A stretch of DNA of 6,540 nucleotides, from positions 1 through 6,540 of the forward strand of contig JAEXSY010000216.1 in the NCBI GenBank assembly GCA_023440105.1, given 5' to 3'. This stretch comes from Bacillota bacterium (GTDB lineage: Bacteria > Bacillota > Clostridia > Clostridiales > Clostridiaceae). The translations under genes and the position numbers were made by a program. Shown here in pieces: positions 1 through 5,816 of the stretch. Below the pieces are notes generated by a model that was not told the DNA's origin, did no database searches, and was given only the letters and a program-made list of their open reading frames with translations. Numbering within the stretch: the first letter of the stretch is position 1; each line of letters opens with the position of its first letter.

Positions 1-338
1 GTATTTACTTTCATTACGTTATCAAACTGCTCAAGGGTAGTATCCATTATAGACCCATTAGCTTCTATACCAGCATTATTAACTAGCACATCAATTTGGC
101 CAAAGGTCTCAACCACTGCATCTACTAATCGTTTACACTCATCATATTTTGAAACATCAGCTTGAAAAATTAGAACTTCTGCACCAAGGGCTTTACACGC
201 CTCTGATACTTCCTTTGCTTTTTGAACATTGCTATTGCAATGGATAACTACATTGTAACCAGCTTCTGCAAATTCTGTGGCACAGGCAGCTCCAATCCCT
301 CTTGAGGAGCCTGTTATTAGAACAACTTTTTTACTCAT
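1..338 (-). CDS. Short-chain dehydrogenase/reductase (SDR), FabG-like, N-terminal part
   Basis: This is the N-terminal 112 codons of a classical SDR oxidoreductase; the rest runs off the left edge (family members are usually about 245-250 residues). Translation from the ATG at 336-338 gives a Rossmann fold. It has the cofactor motif TGSSRGIG at residues 9-16, an acidic DV pair at 61-62 after the third strand, and NNAG at 87-90, all hallmarks of classical NAD(P)H-dependent SDRs. The catalytic Ser-Tyr-Lys residues would lie beyond the window. A purine-rich GGTAGGA stretch sits upstream of the start, which supports it. The N-terminus resembles 3-oxoacyl-ACP reductases and glucose/sugar-type dehydrogenases. 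The substrate cannot be told from this half, and no fatty-acid synthesis gene is adjacent, so I give no gene symbol. Confidence 0.93.
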   Translation of the reverse strand, partial: MSKKVVLITGSSRGIGAACATEFAEAGYNVVIHCNSNVQKAKEVSEACKALGAEVLIFQADVSKYDECKRLVDAVVETFGQIDVLVNNAGIEANGSIMDTTLEQFDNVMKVN

Positions 339-370
339 AAATTTAGTCCTACCTTTCATTTGTCTTTTAT

Positions 371-391
371 ATAACGAATAATTATCGCTAT
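371..391. promoter_or_regulatory. Imperfect palindrome overlapping the SDR -10 box, possible operator
   Basis: The 21-bp stretch 371-391 has inverted arms ATA-x-CGA and TCG-x-TAT around an AT-rich centre, and it covers the proposed -10 hexamer at 381-386. A repressor bound here would block transcription of the SDR gene. It resembles a Fur/PerR-type box (GATAATTATT core) in one half only, so no regulator is assigned. Confidence 0.22.
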
Positions 392-408
392 TTCACGTTT
401 ACGCTCAA
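381..408 (-). promoter_or_regulatory. Candidate sigma-A promoter of the SDR gene
   Basis: On the minus strand TTGAGC (408-403) is followed after 16 bp by GATAAT (386-381). These match the -35 and -10 consensus at 4/6 and 5/6 positions. The predicted start of transcription, near 374, leaves a leader of about 36 nt that contains the ribosome binding site. A weaker alternative further upstream is TTGCTT (531-526) with TACAAT (508-503), spacing 17. In such AT-rich DNA, promoter-like matches are common. Confidence 0.4.
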
Positions 409-560
409 AGTTATTTTTTTAACTAAACAAAGTGCAAAAATTGTTAATATATACCTTATAAATCATTTACAGTATTTATTAACATTCCTTTCCTTGATTA
501 ATATTGTATATTATTTAACAAATTTAAGCAATATGTTTAAAACAAAATATTTATTTATTT

Positions 561-603
561 TACAAACAAAAGCCAATCAAGAAACAATATTTCTTGATTG
601 ACT
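561..603 (-). terminator. Intrinsic terminator of the PLP-like/GNAT gene
   Basis: The arms CAATCAAGAAA (574-584) and TTTCTTGATTG (590-600) form a perfect 11-bp stem with a 5-nt loop. After one mismatch, further pairing (AAG/CTT) extends it. On the minus strand the stem is followed by the T-rich run CTTTTGTTTGT. It begins about 50 nt after the stop codon of the upstream gene, as expected for a Rho-independent terminator, and separates that gene from the SDR gene. Confidence 0.8.
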
Positions 604-653
604 TCCAAAGTATAACTCTGTAATTTCATTTTATCCACAAACATCGATAAACT

Positions 654-1877
654 CTAATCTTTGTAAATCATCCTGTCATAGCAATGAACAAAACCCATTT
701 TCTCATATAACTTCTTTGCACGCTTATTAGGTATATCAACATGCAAGGATAATTTTCCTTGTGTTTTTTCAACTGCCATATTTATTAGTTCTGTTGCTAC
801 CCCCCTGCCAGCATTACCAGGTCGTACACCTATATAGGCCAAGTGATAAGTTGGAATGAATTTCTCAAACCCCATATTCACCACAATACAAATTCCGTGT
901 AGCTCATCCTTCCTAGCTGCAGTAAAAATAAATCCAGAATTAATTGCTTTGTATATTGCATCCCTAGTTTCTTCAACGCTATCATTATAAGGTTGAAGCA
1001 GTTTTCTAGTATTTTTCACCAAGCTATCCACATCTAAATTATCTTGTTTAGATATTTCATTAACTATAATCTCACTCTTACCATCATTCAAAATAATTAT
1101 ATGGGCACCGTTTCTTTTGTCAGAACATTCTAGAAAGGCTGCAATAGAGTATGCTTCCCTAGAAGAAATAGTAATATTCTCAAGACTTTTTAATAGTTTT
1201 ACAGCATTATTTCTTGATTCTGAACTAACTTCTATGAGCTTTGATTTTGAAGTATAAATAAATTCTTCATCAAAATTAGAATCAGCGGAAACACCACAAG
1301 ATAAAGTCGGAAATTCTTCTATGTTTCCTTTTATCCAACTCCTCATAATCTCATGATAAATACTCTTTACAGTGAATCCACCTATTATTTGAGTCCAAAC
1401 ATCTGTAACTTCAGGAAGTTTATTAAGAGCTTCTTCCATCATACCTTGAATTGCTAAAGTCCTTATAAAAGGCTTATTATCCCATTCTGATATTAATAAC
1501 ATATGATTTTCCTTTGCATAGCTTTCTAAATACTCTTGTTCTGCTTCTCTCTCCATAGGTTTTATTTTTATTGAATTGATTGATGAGCTACCGTCTAAAT
1601 ACTTAGAAATAGAAGCACTTCTTTTCAAGGAAATAGTAGAAGTTAATTTAAACTTATTTGCAAAATAAAGAACAGATTTAATATACTGTTCAGATCCGTG
1701 AATTAGTATTTTTTCATATCCTTTAGTTATTGCATAACGAACAAGCGCCTCTGCCACCCTATCATTTTTGTGACCTGAAGGGTTACTGCCCTCAAGCTTT
1801 AAATAAATACTTTCTACTCCTAGATGCTTTTCCAAATTGCGAGCTCTAAAAAGAGGCGTTCTGCCACTAAGCTGCAT
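654..1877 (-). CDS. Fusion of a divergent PLP fold-type-II (threonine-synthase-like) domain with a GNAT N-acetyltransferase
   Basis: This is a two-domain, probably cytoplasmic protein of 407 residues. Residues 7 to about 275 resemble the threonine synthase/cysteine synthase family: TPLF at 7-10, LYLK-like YLKLEG at 25-30, NPSGHKNDR at 32-40, a GG loop at 166-167 and a closing strand HIIILNDG at 259-266. Aligned without gaps to the usual NPTGSFKDR, the Schiff-base Lys position is Asn38, with a Lys one place earlier (K37). The usual SGN(T)G loop reads GSEQ at 61-64, so PLP catalysis is doubtful. Residues about 295-407 are a GNAT domain, with the acetyl-CoA loop AGRGVA at 356-361 and a typical C-terminal NKRAKKLYEKMGF at 384-396. 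The start is supported by AGGAGG at 1886-1891. It has its own promoter and terminator, so it is probably monocistronic. The acetyl acceptor is unknown. An active lyase using K37 cannot be excluded. Confidence 0.85.
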   Translation of the reverse strand: MQLSGRTPLFRARNLEKHLGVESIYLKLEGSNPSGHKNDRVAEALVRYAITKGYEKILIHGSEQYIKSVLYFANKFKLTSTISLKRSASISKYLDGSSSINSIKIKPMEREAEQEYLESYAKENHMLLISEWDNKPFIRTLAIQGMMEEALNKLPEVTDVWTQIIGGFTVKSIYHEIMRSWIKGNIEEFPTLSCGVSADSNFDEEFIYTSKSKLIEVSSESRNNAVKLLKSLENITISSREAYSIAAFLECSDKRNGAHIIILNDGKSEIIVNEISKQDNLDVDSLVKNTRKLLQPYNDSVEETRDAIYKAINSGFIFTAARKDELHGICIVVNMGFEKFIPTYHLAYIGVRPGNAGRGVATELINMAVEKTQGKLSLHVDIPNKRAKKLYEKMGFVHCYDRMIYKD

Positions 1878-1885
1878 ATAATCAT

Positions 1886-1891
1886 CCTCCT
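1886..1891 (-). promoter_or_regulatory. Ribosome binding site of the PLP-like/GNAT gene
   Basis: A perfect AGGAGG lies 8 nt before the ATG at 1875-1877, which fixes this as the translation start. Confidence 0.85.
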
Positions 1892-1906
1892 CGTATAATA
1901 TATTTA

Positions 1907-1944
1907 TAGCCCAATAAAACAGGCTAAAGACTAACCCTTTTAGC
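1907..1944 (-). promoter_or_regulatory. Two mutually exclusive hairpins in the 5' leader of the PLP-like/GNAT mRNA
   Basis: On the minus-strand transcript GCTAAA (1944-1939) can pair with TTTAGC (1928-1923). Alternatively the overlapping TAGCC (1926-1922) can pair with GGCTA (1911-1907). Both hairpins need 1923-1926, so they cannot form together. Neither reaches the Shine-Dalgarno site, and neither is GC-rich with a T-run, so this is not a clear attenuator. It matches no riboswitch I recognise, and no T-box signature is present. Confidence 0.25.
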
Positions 1945-2036
1945 TTATAAGTTATTAAATATGGATATTAATACGTATTGTTTTTTGTCTAAGTATAATA
2001 AGCTTTAGAATACGAATCAACAAACACTTTATTAAT

Positions 2037-2065
2037 ATTATAACAATATATTCAATTTATTCCAA
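2037..2065 (-). promoter_or_regulatory. Sigma-A promoter of the PLP-like/GNAT gene
   Basis: On the minus strand TTGGAA (2065-2060) and a perfect TATAAT (2042-2037) are separated by the optimal 17 bp. The site lies between the MFS terminator and the gene, and predicts a 5' untranslated leader of about 150 nt. That length is generous for an ordinary gene and leaves room for leader structure. Confidence 0.6.
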
Positions 2066-2106
2066 ATTATCTAATCATCTAGTTCTTATTGTCTTTTACT
2101 TAAAAG

Positions 2107-2152
2107 TAATAAATATACCCCCTTTGATTACTCAAAGGGGGTATATTTATTA
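2107..2152 (-). terminator. Long perfect hairpin terminator containing the MFS stop codon
   Basis: The arms 2107-2127 and 2132-2152 pair perfectly over 21 bp around a 4-nt loop. The core is five G-C pairs (CCCCC/GGGGG) flanked by AT-rich ends. The TAA stop of the transporter (2152-2150) forms the base of the stem. On the minus strand the stem is followed by ACTTTTAAG, so it is a plausible intrinsic terminator. The AT-rich outer arms also give a partial T-tract in either direction. A small secondary inverted repeat, CTTTTA/TAAAAG, abuts it at 2093-2106. Confidence 0.8.
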
Positions 2153-3298
2153 TTTATTATACTTGAAAGTTTGCCAACTAAAATGATACAAAGCAAATGC
2201 TACTATACACATTACACAACCAAAAACCATAGATGATTGTAGACTTATATCAGCAATTTTCCCAAAAACAACATTAGTGAAGATTGCTATTATATCCATA
2301 ATGACAGCATTCATGCTAAGAGCTGTGGCCCTATCACTAACTGTGATCTCTTCGTTTTGAATTTTCATTTGAAGTGGTTGCAGAATGCTATAACCGATAC
2401 GAAGCATCAACACCCCAAGTACAGCTATAATTACATACTTGGTAAAGGCTAACAAAATACAAGCCACACTCCCAGTAAAAAATACCGCAAGTCCAAGCTT
2501 TTTATCTCCAATTTTATCAGTGATCTTAGAAGAAAAACCTCCCGATAAACCACTAATAGTTATTATCACATATACTATAGATATCATCGATGGAGACATC
2601 CCCAACTTCACATATTTTAACTGATTCAAAAACACCGTAATTGTTTGATGCGTTTCATTAAGCAAGGCAACGGATAGTACAACTAATAGTAGCCTTCTAT
2701 TGCTAAATACCTGCTTAAGAATTCCCAATGAGGCTTTCATAGAAACACTCTTAGAGTTCTCTTTTTTTACCTCTTTTAATCCAAAGGCTAGGCCTGCAGA
2801 AATCCCATAGCTAACTACAGTTAATAGTCCTGCTGTACGGTAATTGTCATCTATAAATACAGCATATATTCCTGCAGCTAATAGAAGCCCTATTTGAGTG
2901 AGGTTGTTATATATTCCAAAAGTTCTTTGAGAGTCGCCATCGGTGCAAGAAAGATAAAGTATACTTACATCGACACCTGACAGACCAGCACAAACAACAC
3001 CTAGTAATATTCGCTCAAACAAAAAATCTCCAAAGGTATCAGCCTGCCAAAAAACTATCTTAGAGATAAAATATAAGCCGCAGCAACCAATCATAGTGCG
3101 TCGATATCCAATTCGATCCGCAAGGTGCCCCAGCGGCACCTCAAGAGATATCATTATTACAAGAGAAATACTTTCAATAAGCGTTATCTGAAATATAGAT
3201 ATTCCTACCGCCTGACGATATAAAGTGGCAATAGGTCCATAAAACACCATCCCCTGTAAAAGGGCAATGGCGTACATAATATAAATATTCTTTTTCAA
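2150..3298 (-). CDS. Major facilitator superfamily transporter, drug-efflux type
   Basis: This is a 382-residue integral membrane protein with alternating hydrophobic segments consistent with about 12 transmembrane helices, the usual MFS size. The loop after the second helix carries the MFS signature motif A, GHLADRIGYRR at 57-67. A weaker copy, SSKITDKIGDKK at 256-267, lies at the equivalent place in the second half, and the charged central loop is at about 174-200. The start is TTG (3298-3296), preceded 8 nt upstream by AGGCGG; the next candidate, an ATG at codon 8, has no comparable site. Proton-coupled export of a small molecule is inferred from the family. The substrate is unknown, and nothing links it to hydrogenase maturation. 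The upstream region suggests regulated expression. Confidence 0.88.
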   Translation of the reverse strand: MKKNIYIMYAIALLQGMVFYGPIATLYRQAVGISIFQITLIESISLVIMISLEVPLGHLADRIGYRRTMIGCCGLYFISKIVFWQADTFGDFLFERILLGVVCAGLSGVDVSILYLSCTDGDSQRTFGIYNNLTQIGLLLAAGIYAVFIDDNYRTAGLLTVVSYGISAGLAFGLKEVKKENSKSVSMKASLGILKQVFSNRRLLLVVLSVALLNETHQTITVFLNQLKYVKLGMSPSMISIVYVIITISGLSGGFSSKITDKIGDKKLGLAVFFTGSVACILLAFTKYVIIAVLGVLMLRIGYSILQPLQMKIQNEEITVSDRATALSMNAVIMDIIAIFTNVVFGKIADISLQSSMVFGCVMCIVAFALYHFSWQTFKYNK

Positions 3299-3330
3299 AA
3301 TAAAAACCGCCTCTCATAAACAATTGGCAT
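3295..3330 (-). CDS. Possible 11-codon leader ORF overlapping the MFS start
   Basis: The ORF ATG (3330-3328) to TGA (3297-3295) encodes MPIVYERRFLF. Its stop overlaps the TTG start of the transporter in the tetranucleotide TTGA, an arrangement typical of translational coupling. Its own ribosome binding site is weak (GGTG, 8 nt upstream). A chance ORF of this length is easy to obtain, so it is only a candidate. Confidence 0.25.
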   Translation of the reverse strand: MPIVYERRFLF

Positions 3331-3338
3331 AACAATAA

Positions 3339-3357
3339 CACCATATTTTATATGGTG
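3339..3357. repeat. Perfect 8-bp inverted repeat in the MFS leader
   Basis: CACCATAT (3339-3346) and ATATGGTG (3350-3357) are exact inverted repeats around TTT, 41-59 nt upstream of the transporter start. As RNA this is a small hairpin; as DNA it could be an operator. It has no T-run, so it is a poor terminator. The minus-strand arm (3356-3351) could instead pair with TATGGT (3404-3399), which covers the start codon of the upstream leader ORF. Confidence 0.5.
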
Positions 3358-3379
3358 AAAATAGTTATAAACACATAGC

Positions 3380-3403
3380 TTAAATTGGACGATTCGTTAC
3401 CAT
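3380..3403 (-). CDS. Possible 7-codon leader peptide upstream of the MFS gene
   Basis: An ATG at 3403-3401 opens a 7-codon ORF encoding MVTNRPI, ending in TAA. It is preceded at a 5-nt spacing by AAAGGAG (3415-3409), a ribosome binding site stronger than that of the transporter itself. Short leader peptides with good ribosome sites are known upstream of antibiotic efflux and resistance genes in Firmicutes, where ribosome stalling controls expression. No known stalling motif is recognised here, and no clear anti-Shine-Dalgarno sequence is visible in the leader. Confidence 0.4.
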   Translation of the reverse strand: MVTNRPI

Positions 3404-3443
3404 AATAGCTCCTTTAACTTCATTACAATTTAATTAAAATGAT

Positions 3444-3478
3444 ACTATTATTATACTATATAGCAGTAATAGTGTACA
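3444..3478 (-). promoter_or_regulatory. Candidate MFS promoter with overlapping dyad (operator-like)
   Basis: On the minus strand TGTACA (3478-3473) and a perfect TATAAT (3455-3450) are spaced by 17 bp. An inverted repeat with arms ACTATTA (3473-3467) and TAATAGT (3450-3444) brackets the spacer and the -10 box, so a dimeric repressor bound there would occlude RNA polymerase. The inferred transcript begins about 40 nt before the leader ORF at 3403. The dyad is AT-rich and may be partly chance. Confidence 0.42.
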
Positions 3479-3502
3479 CGATTATTAGTAAGTTAATATT
3501 GC

Positions 3503-4504
3503 CTAGCATATCCTAGGAACCATCTCTCCTTCTAAAGTTGTTATAATCCTCTTACCCCCAAAGCTATTTAGAGCGATAACATGCTGATTCTTATCTTCTA
3601 TGAATTCTCCAATTATTCCAGCGTTCATGCAGCTACTTAACTTCCGTATACGCTCAAGTATCTCTTTTGATTTAACTCCGTTCACTACCAATATCATTCT
3701 GCCTTCAGATGCTATATACAGAGGATCCAGACCTAGGAGCTCATTTATCGCTGTAACCTCTGCCCTAATAGGTATATTTTTTTCATAAAGGTGTATGCTA
3801 AGGCCTGAGTGTTTTGATATTTCATTAAGCACCGTAGCCACTCCCCCTCTAGTGGGATCTCTCATAAATTTGATGTCCTCCTTATAACCTTCCAGGCACT
3901 CTAATATTTCAGCAAGGGGAGCACAGTCGCTCTGAAAATCACCTTTTATTTTGAGATTATACTGATTTATTGCTATGGTGGTGCCATGCTCAGCTATAGT
4001 ACCTGTAACTATAATTTTATCCCCTGGGAATATTTCTTTAATACTAAAATCATCTACTATCCTACCTATACCACTGGTATTAATGAAAACTTGATCTACT
4101 GCTCCTTTTTCTACTACTTTTGTATCTCCTGTAACGATAGAAACCCCTGCTAAGTCTGCCGTTTCCTTCATTGATATTGCAATTCTCTCAAGGAGCTCTA
4201 AATCAAAACCCTCTTCAATAATCATTCCACAGCTTATATATAAAGGCTTTGCCCCCACAGCCACAAGGTCATTTATAGTACCGCAGAGAGCAAGCTTACC
4301 TATATTACCTCCAGGAAAAAAGATAGGCTTTACTACAAAGGTATCCGTAGTAAAAGCTATTCTACCCTGTCCTATTTCTAAAATAGCAGAATCTAACCCC
4401 TTCAAAAGTATTTCATTGTTAAAATGCTTATAAAAAATCTCTCTAATAAGCTCCTCTGTTTGGCTGCCCCCATTGCCATGGCACAATTTAATTGATTTGT
4501 CCAT
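3503..4504 (-). CDS. hypE: Hydrogenase maturation protein HypE (thiocarbamate dehydratase)
   Basis: HypE belongs to the PurM/AIR-synthetase-like ATP-binding family. It dehydrates the carbamoyl group that HypF places on its last cysteine, giving a thiocyanate that donates CN to the iron held by HypC-HypD. The protein has 333 residues, the normal length, and ends in PRIC with Cys333 as the modified residue. Other family features are the N-terminal HGNGGSQTEELI (9-20), TTDTFVVKP (52-60), the GTINDLVAVGAKP stretch (75-87), TGDTKV (125-130) and MRDPTRGGVATVLNEIS (214-230). The C-terminal PRIC separates it from selenophosphate synthetase. It starts at ATG 4504 after an AGAAGGAG site that overlaps the end of hypD; the gap to hypD is 14 nt. 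It is the last hyp gene here, and no strong terminator follows it. Confidence 0.98.
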   Translation of the reverse strand: MDKSIKLCHGNGGSQTEELIREIFYKHFNNEILLKGLDSAILEIGQGRIAFTTDTFVVKPIFFPGGNIGKLALCGTINDLVAVGAKPLYISCGMIIEEGFDLELLERIAISMKETADLAGVSIVTGDTKVVEKGAVDQVFINTSGIGRIVDDFSIKEIFPGDKIIVTGTIAEHGTTIAINQYNLKIKGDFQSDCAPLAEILECLEGYKEDIKFMRDPTRGGVATVLNEISKHSGLSIHLYEKNIPIRAEVTAINELLGLDPLYIASEGRMILVVNGVKSKEILERIRKLSSCMNAGIIGEFIEDKNQHVIALNSFGGKRIITTLEGEMVPRIC

Positions 4505-4518
4505 AATAACTTCTCCTT

Positions 4519-5583
4519 CTAACTCTGATATTTATAGTGAGCTGCACAAGACCCTTCACCAGAAATCATACAGGGCCCTAAGGGATGGCTAGGAGTACAT
4601 TCTCTCCCAAAGGCATTGCAGTCCACAGGCTTTTTTCTTCCCATTAGGATTTCTTTGCACAGGCACTGAGAATTACTATTCTTCGAAAGAACCTCTATAT
4701 TGTATTTTTTCATGGCATCAAACTGTGAATATTCTTTTTTTAACACTAATGAAGAGCCGGGTATATATCCAATGCCTCTCCACTCTGCATCTCCCACCTC
4801 AAAGACCTCTCTTATTACTTCTTGAGCAAGCTTATTTCCCAGGGAACTTACTGAGCGTTCATAGAGATTTTGGAATTTCCTGAAGCTGATATTCTCCCAA
4901 AAAAGAACAAGTTCATGGATAGCTCTAATAATGTCTAGGGCTTCAAAGCCAGCAATTACCGCAGGGATTCGATACTCATGAGAAATAAATTTGAAATAAT
5001 CCGCCCCCATCACCGCTGCCACATGACCAGGACAGATTACTCCATGAATATTATTGTAAGCATTATCAAGGACCAATTGCATTACTGGAGGCATTAGCTT
5101 TAAGGAACAAAGGAAATATAAATTAGATATGTTTTTTTCTCTTGCTAATTTAATTGCAGAAGCAATCACTGGAGCTGTAGTTTCAAATCCAACTGCAAGA
5201 AAAAGAATATTCCTATCCCTATTATTCTCTGCAATTTCCAAAGCTTCGAAGGGTGTATAAAGGATTCTGATAGTTTTTCCCTTACTTCGTTGGTCTAGAA
5301 GACTCTCATGACTCCCTTTTACCCTGAGCATATCTCCAAAGGTCGTTAATATTACATTATCCTTCTCTAATATCTCAATGGCAGTGTCTATAATCCCTTC
5401 CTCTGTTACACAGACAGGACAGCCTGGACCAGACAGGAGCTCGATATTTGAGCCTAGTAGTCCTCTTATCCCAAACTTACCAATGGCATGAGTATGAGTT
5501 CCGCAAACCTCCATTAATCTTATATTTTTTTGCGACCTTTCATTAATATCTCTTATCATATCTTTTATTATTTTTTCATCCAT
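4519..5583 (-). CDS. hypD: Hydrogenase maturation protein HypD (Fe-S scaffold for Fe(CN)2CO)
   Basis: HypD is the iron-sulfur protein that, with HypC, assembles the Fe(CN)2(CO) unit of [NiFe]-hydrogenase in the cytoplasm. The 354-residue product is of family length. It carries the essential cysteine motifs CGTHTH (Cys27) and GPGCPVC (Cys55, Cys58), which are thought to bind iron and take part in thiol redox chemistry. It also has FGDMLRVKGS (82-91) and GFETTAP (132-138). The C-terminal cluster region has Cys307, Cys309, Cys322, Cys329, Cys338 and Cys346; by family comparison the last four probably ligate the [4Fe-4S] cluster. The ATG at 5583-5581 overlaps the end of hypC by 8 nt (ATGGATGA), indicating translational coupling of the two partners. 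No key residue is missing. Confidence 0.98.
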   Translation of the reverse strand: MDEKIIKDMIRDINERSQKNIRLMEVCGTHTHAIGKFGIRGLLGSNIELLSGPGCPVCVTEEGIIDTAIEILEKDNVILTTFGDMLRVKGSHESLLDQRSKGKTIRILYTPFEALEIAENNRDRNILFLAVGFETTAPVIASAIKLAREKNISNLYFLCSLKLMPPVMQLVLDNAYNNIHGVICPGHVAAVMGADYFKFISHEYRIPAVIAGFEALDIIRAIHELVLFWENISFRKFQNLYERSVSSLGNKLAQEVIREVFEVGDAEWRGIGYIPGSSLVLKKEYSQFDAMKKYNIEVLSKNSNSQCLCKEILMGRKKPVDCNAFGRECTPSHPLGPCMISGEGSCAAHYKYQS

Positions 5584-5809
5584 TTATAAATCCATCCTCA
5601 TCAATTATCCTATTATAGTGCTCAGTTAAAAAACCATAGTATTCCTTATTAATTATTTCTATGGCACAGCCCACATGAATAAGAACATAATCACCTATTT
5701 TAGGATTTTCTATAAGCTTAATAAAAGCCTTCGTTTCTGCCCCCATAATATTAACTAAGGCGTAATCTCCATTAATTTTTATTATCTCACCGGGCACCGC
5801 TAAGCACAT
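5576..5809 (-). CDS. hypC: Hydrogenase maturation chaperone HypC
   Basis: HypC/HupF/HybG-family chaperone of 77 residues (family about 75-90). It begins with the invariant MCLAVPG. Cys2, exposed after removal of the initiator Met, helps hold the iron centre with HypD, and HypC then delivers it to the hydrogenase large-subunit precursor. The conserved histidine in LIHVGCAI is His45. The start ATG (5809-5807) follows the hypF stop by 7 nt, and its GAGGAT ribosome site spans the end of hypF. The last 8 nt overlap hypD. Only one HypC paralogue is visible. It could serve any [NiFe]-hydrogenase encoded elsewhere in the genome. Confidence 0.98.
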   Translation of the reverse strand: MCLAVPGEIIKINGDYALVNIMGAETKAFIKLIENPKIGDYVLIHVGCAIEIINKEYYGFLTEHYNRIIDEDGFING

Positions 5810-5816
5810 AATATCC

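Larger units (their letters stand above)
339..653. other. Intergenic region between the SDR gene and the PLP-like/GNAT gene
   Basis: This 315-nt stretch is very AT-rich and holds no supported gene on either strand. It contains the terminator of the PLP-like/GNAT gene (561-603) and, toward its left end, the candidate SDR promoter, palindrome and ribosome binding site. I see nothing else of note between about 410 and 555 apart from low-complexity AT sequence with weak promoter-like hexamers. Confidence 0.7.

Noticed and set aside
1970..1979. 10-bp palindrome AATACGTATT as an operator
   Set aside because: It lies downstream of the predicted transcription start of the PLP-like/GNAT gene, in AT-rich DNA where such palindromes are frequent; there is no supporting second site.
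1893..2036. T-box or known riboswitch controlling the threonine-synthase-like gene
   Set aside because: No T-box consensus, specifier-loop architecture or recognisable riboswitch core is visible; the AAAGGGTTAG stretch is only a superficial resemblance.
2439..2624. Plus-strand 61-codon ORF
   Set aside because: It lies wholly antisense to the MFS transporter, has no convincing ribosome site and resembles no family; it is a reading-frame shadow of the membrane protein.
3339..3357. The inverted repeat as hypE terminator
   Set aside because: It lies about 145 nt past the hypE stop, has only three G-C pairs and is not followed by a T-run on the minus strand.
3600..3788. Plus-strand 62-codon ORF
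   Set aside because: It is antisense to the well-conserved hypE C-terminal half and shows no features of its own.
3503..4504. Selenophosphate synthetase (SelD) as the identity of the PurM-like protein
   Set aside because: The C-terminal PRIC, the family-typical length and the position directly after hypD identify HypE.
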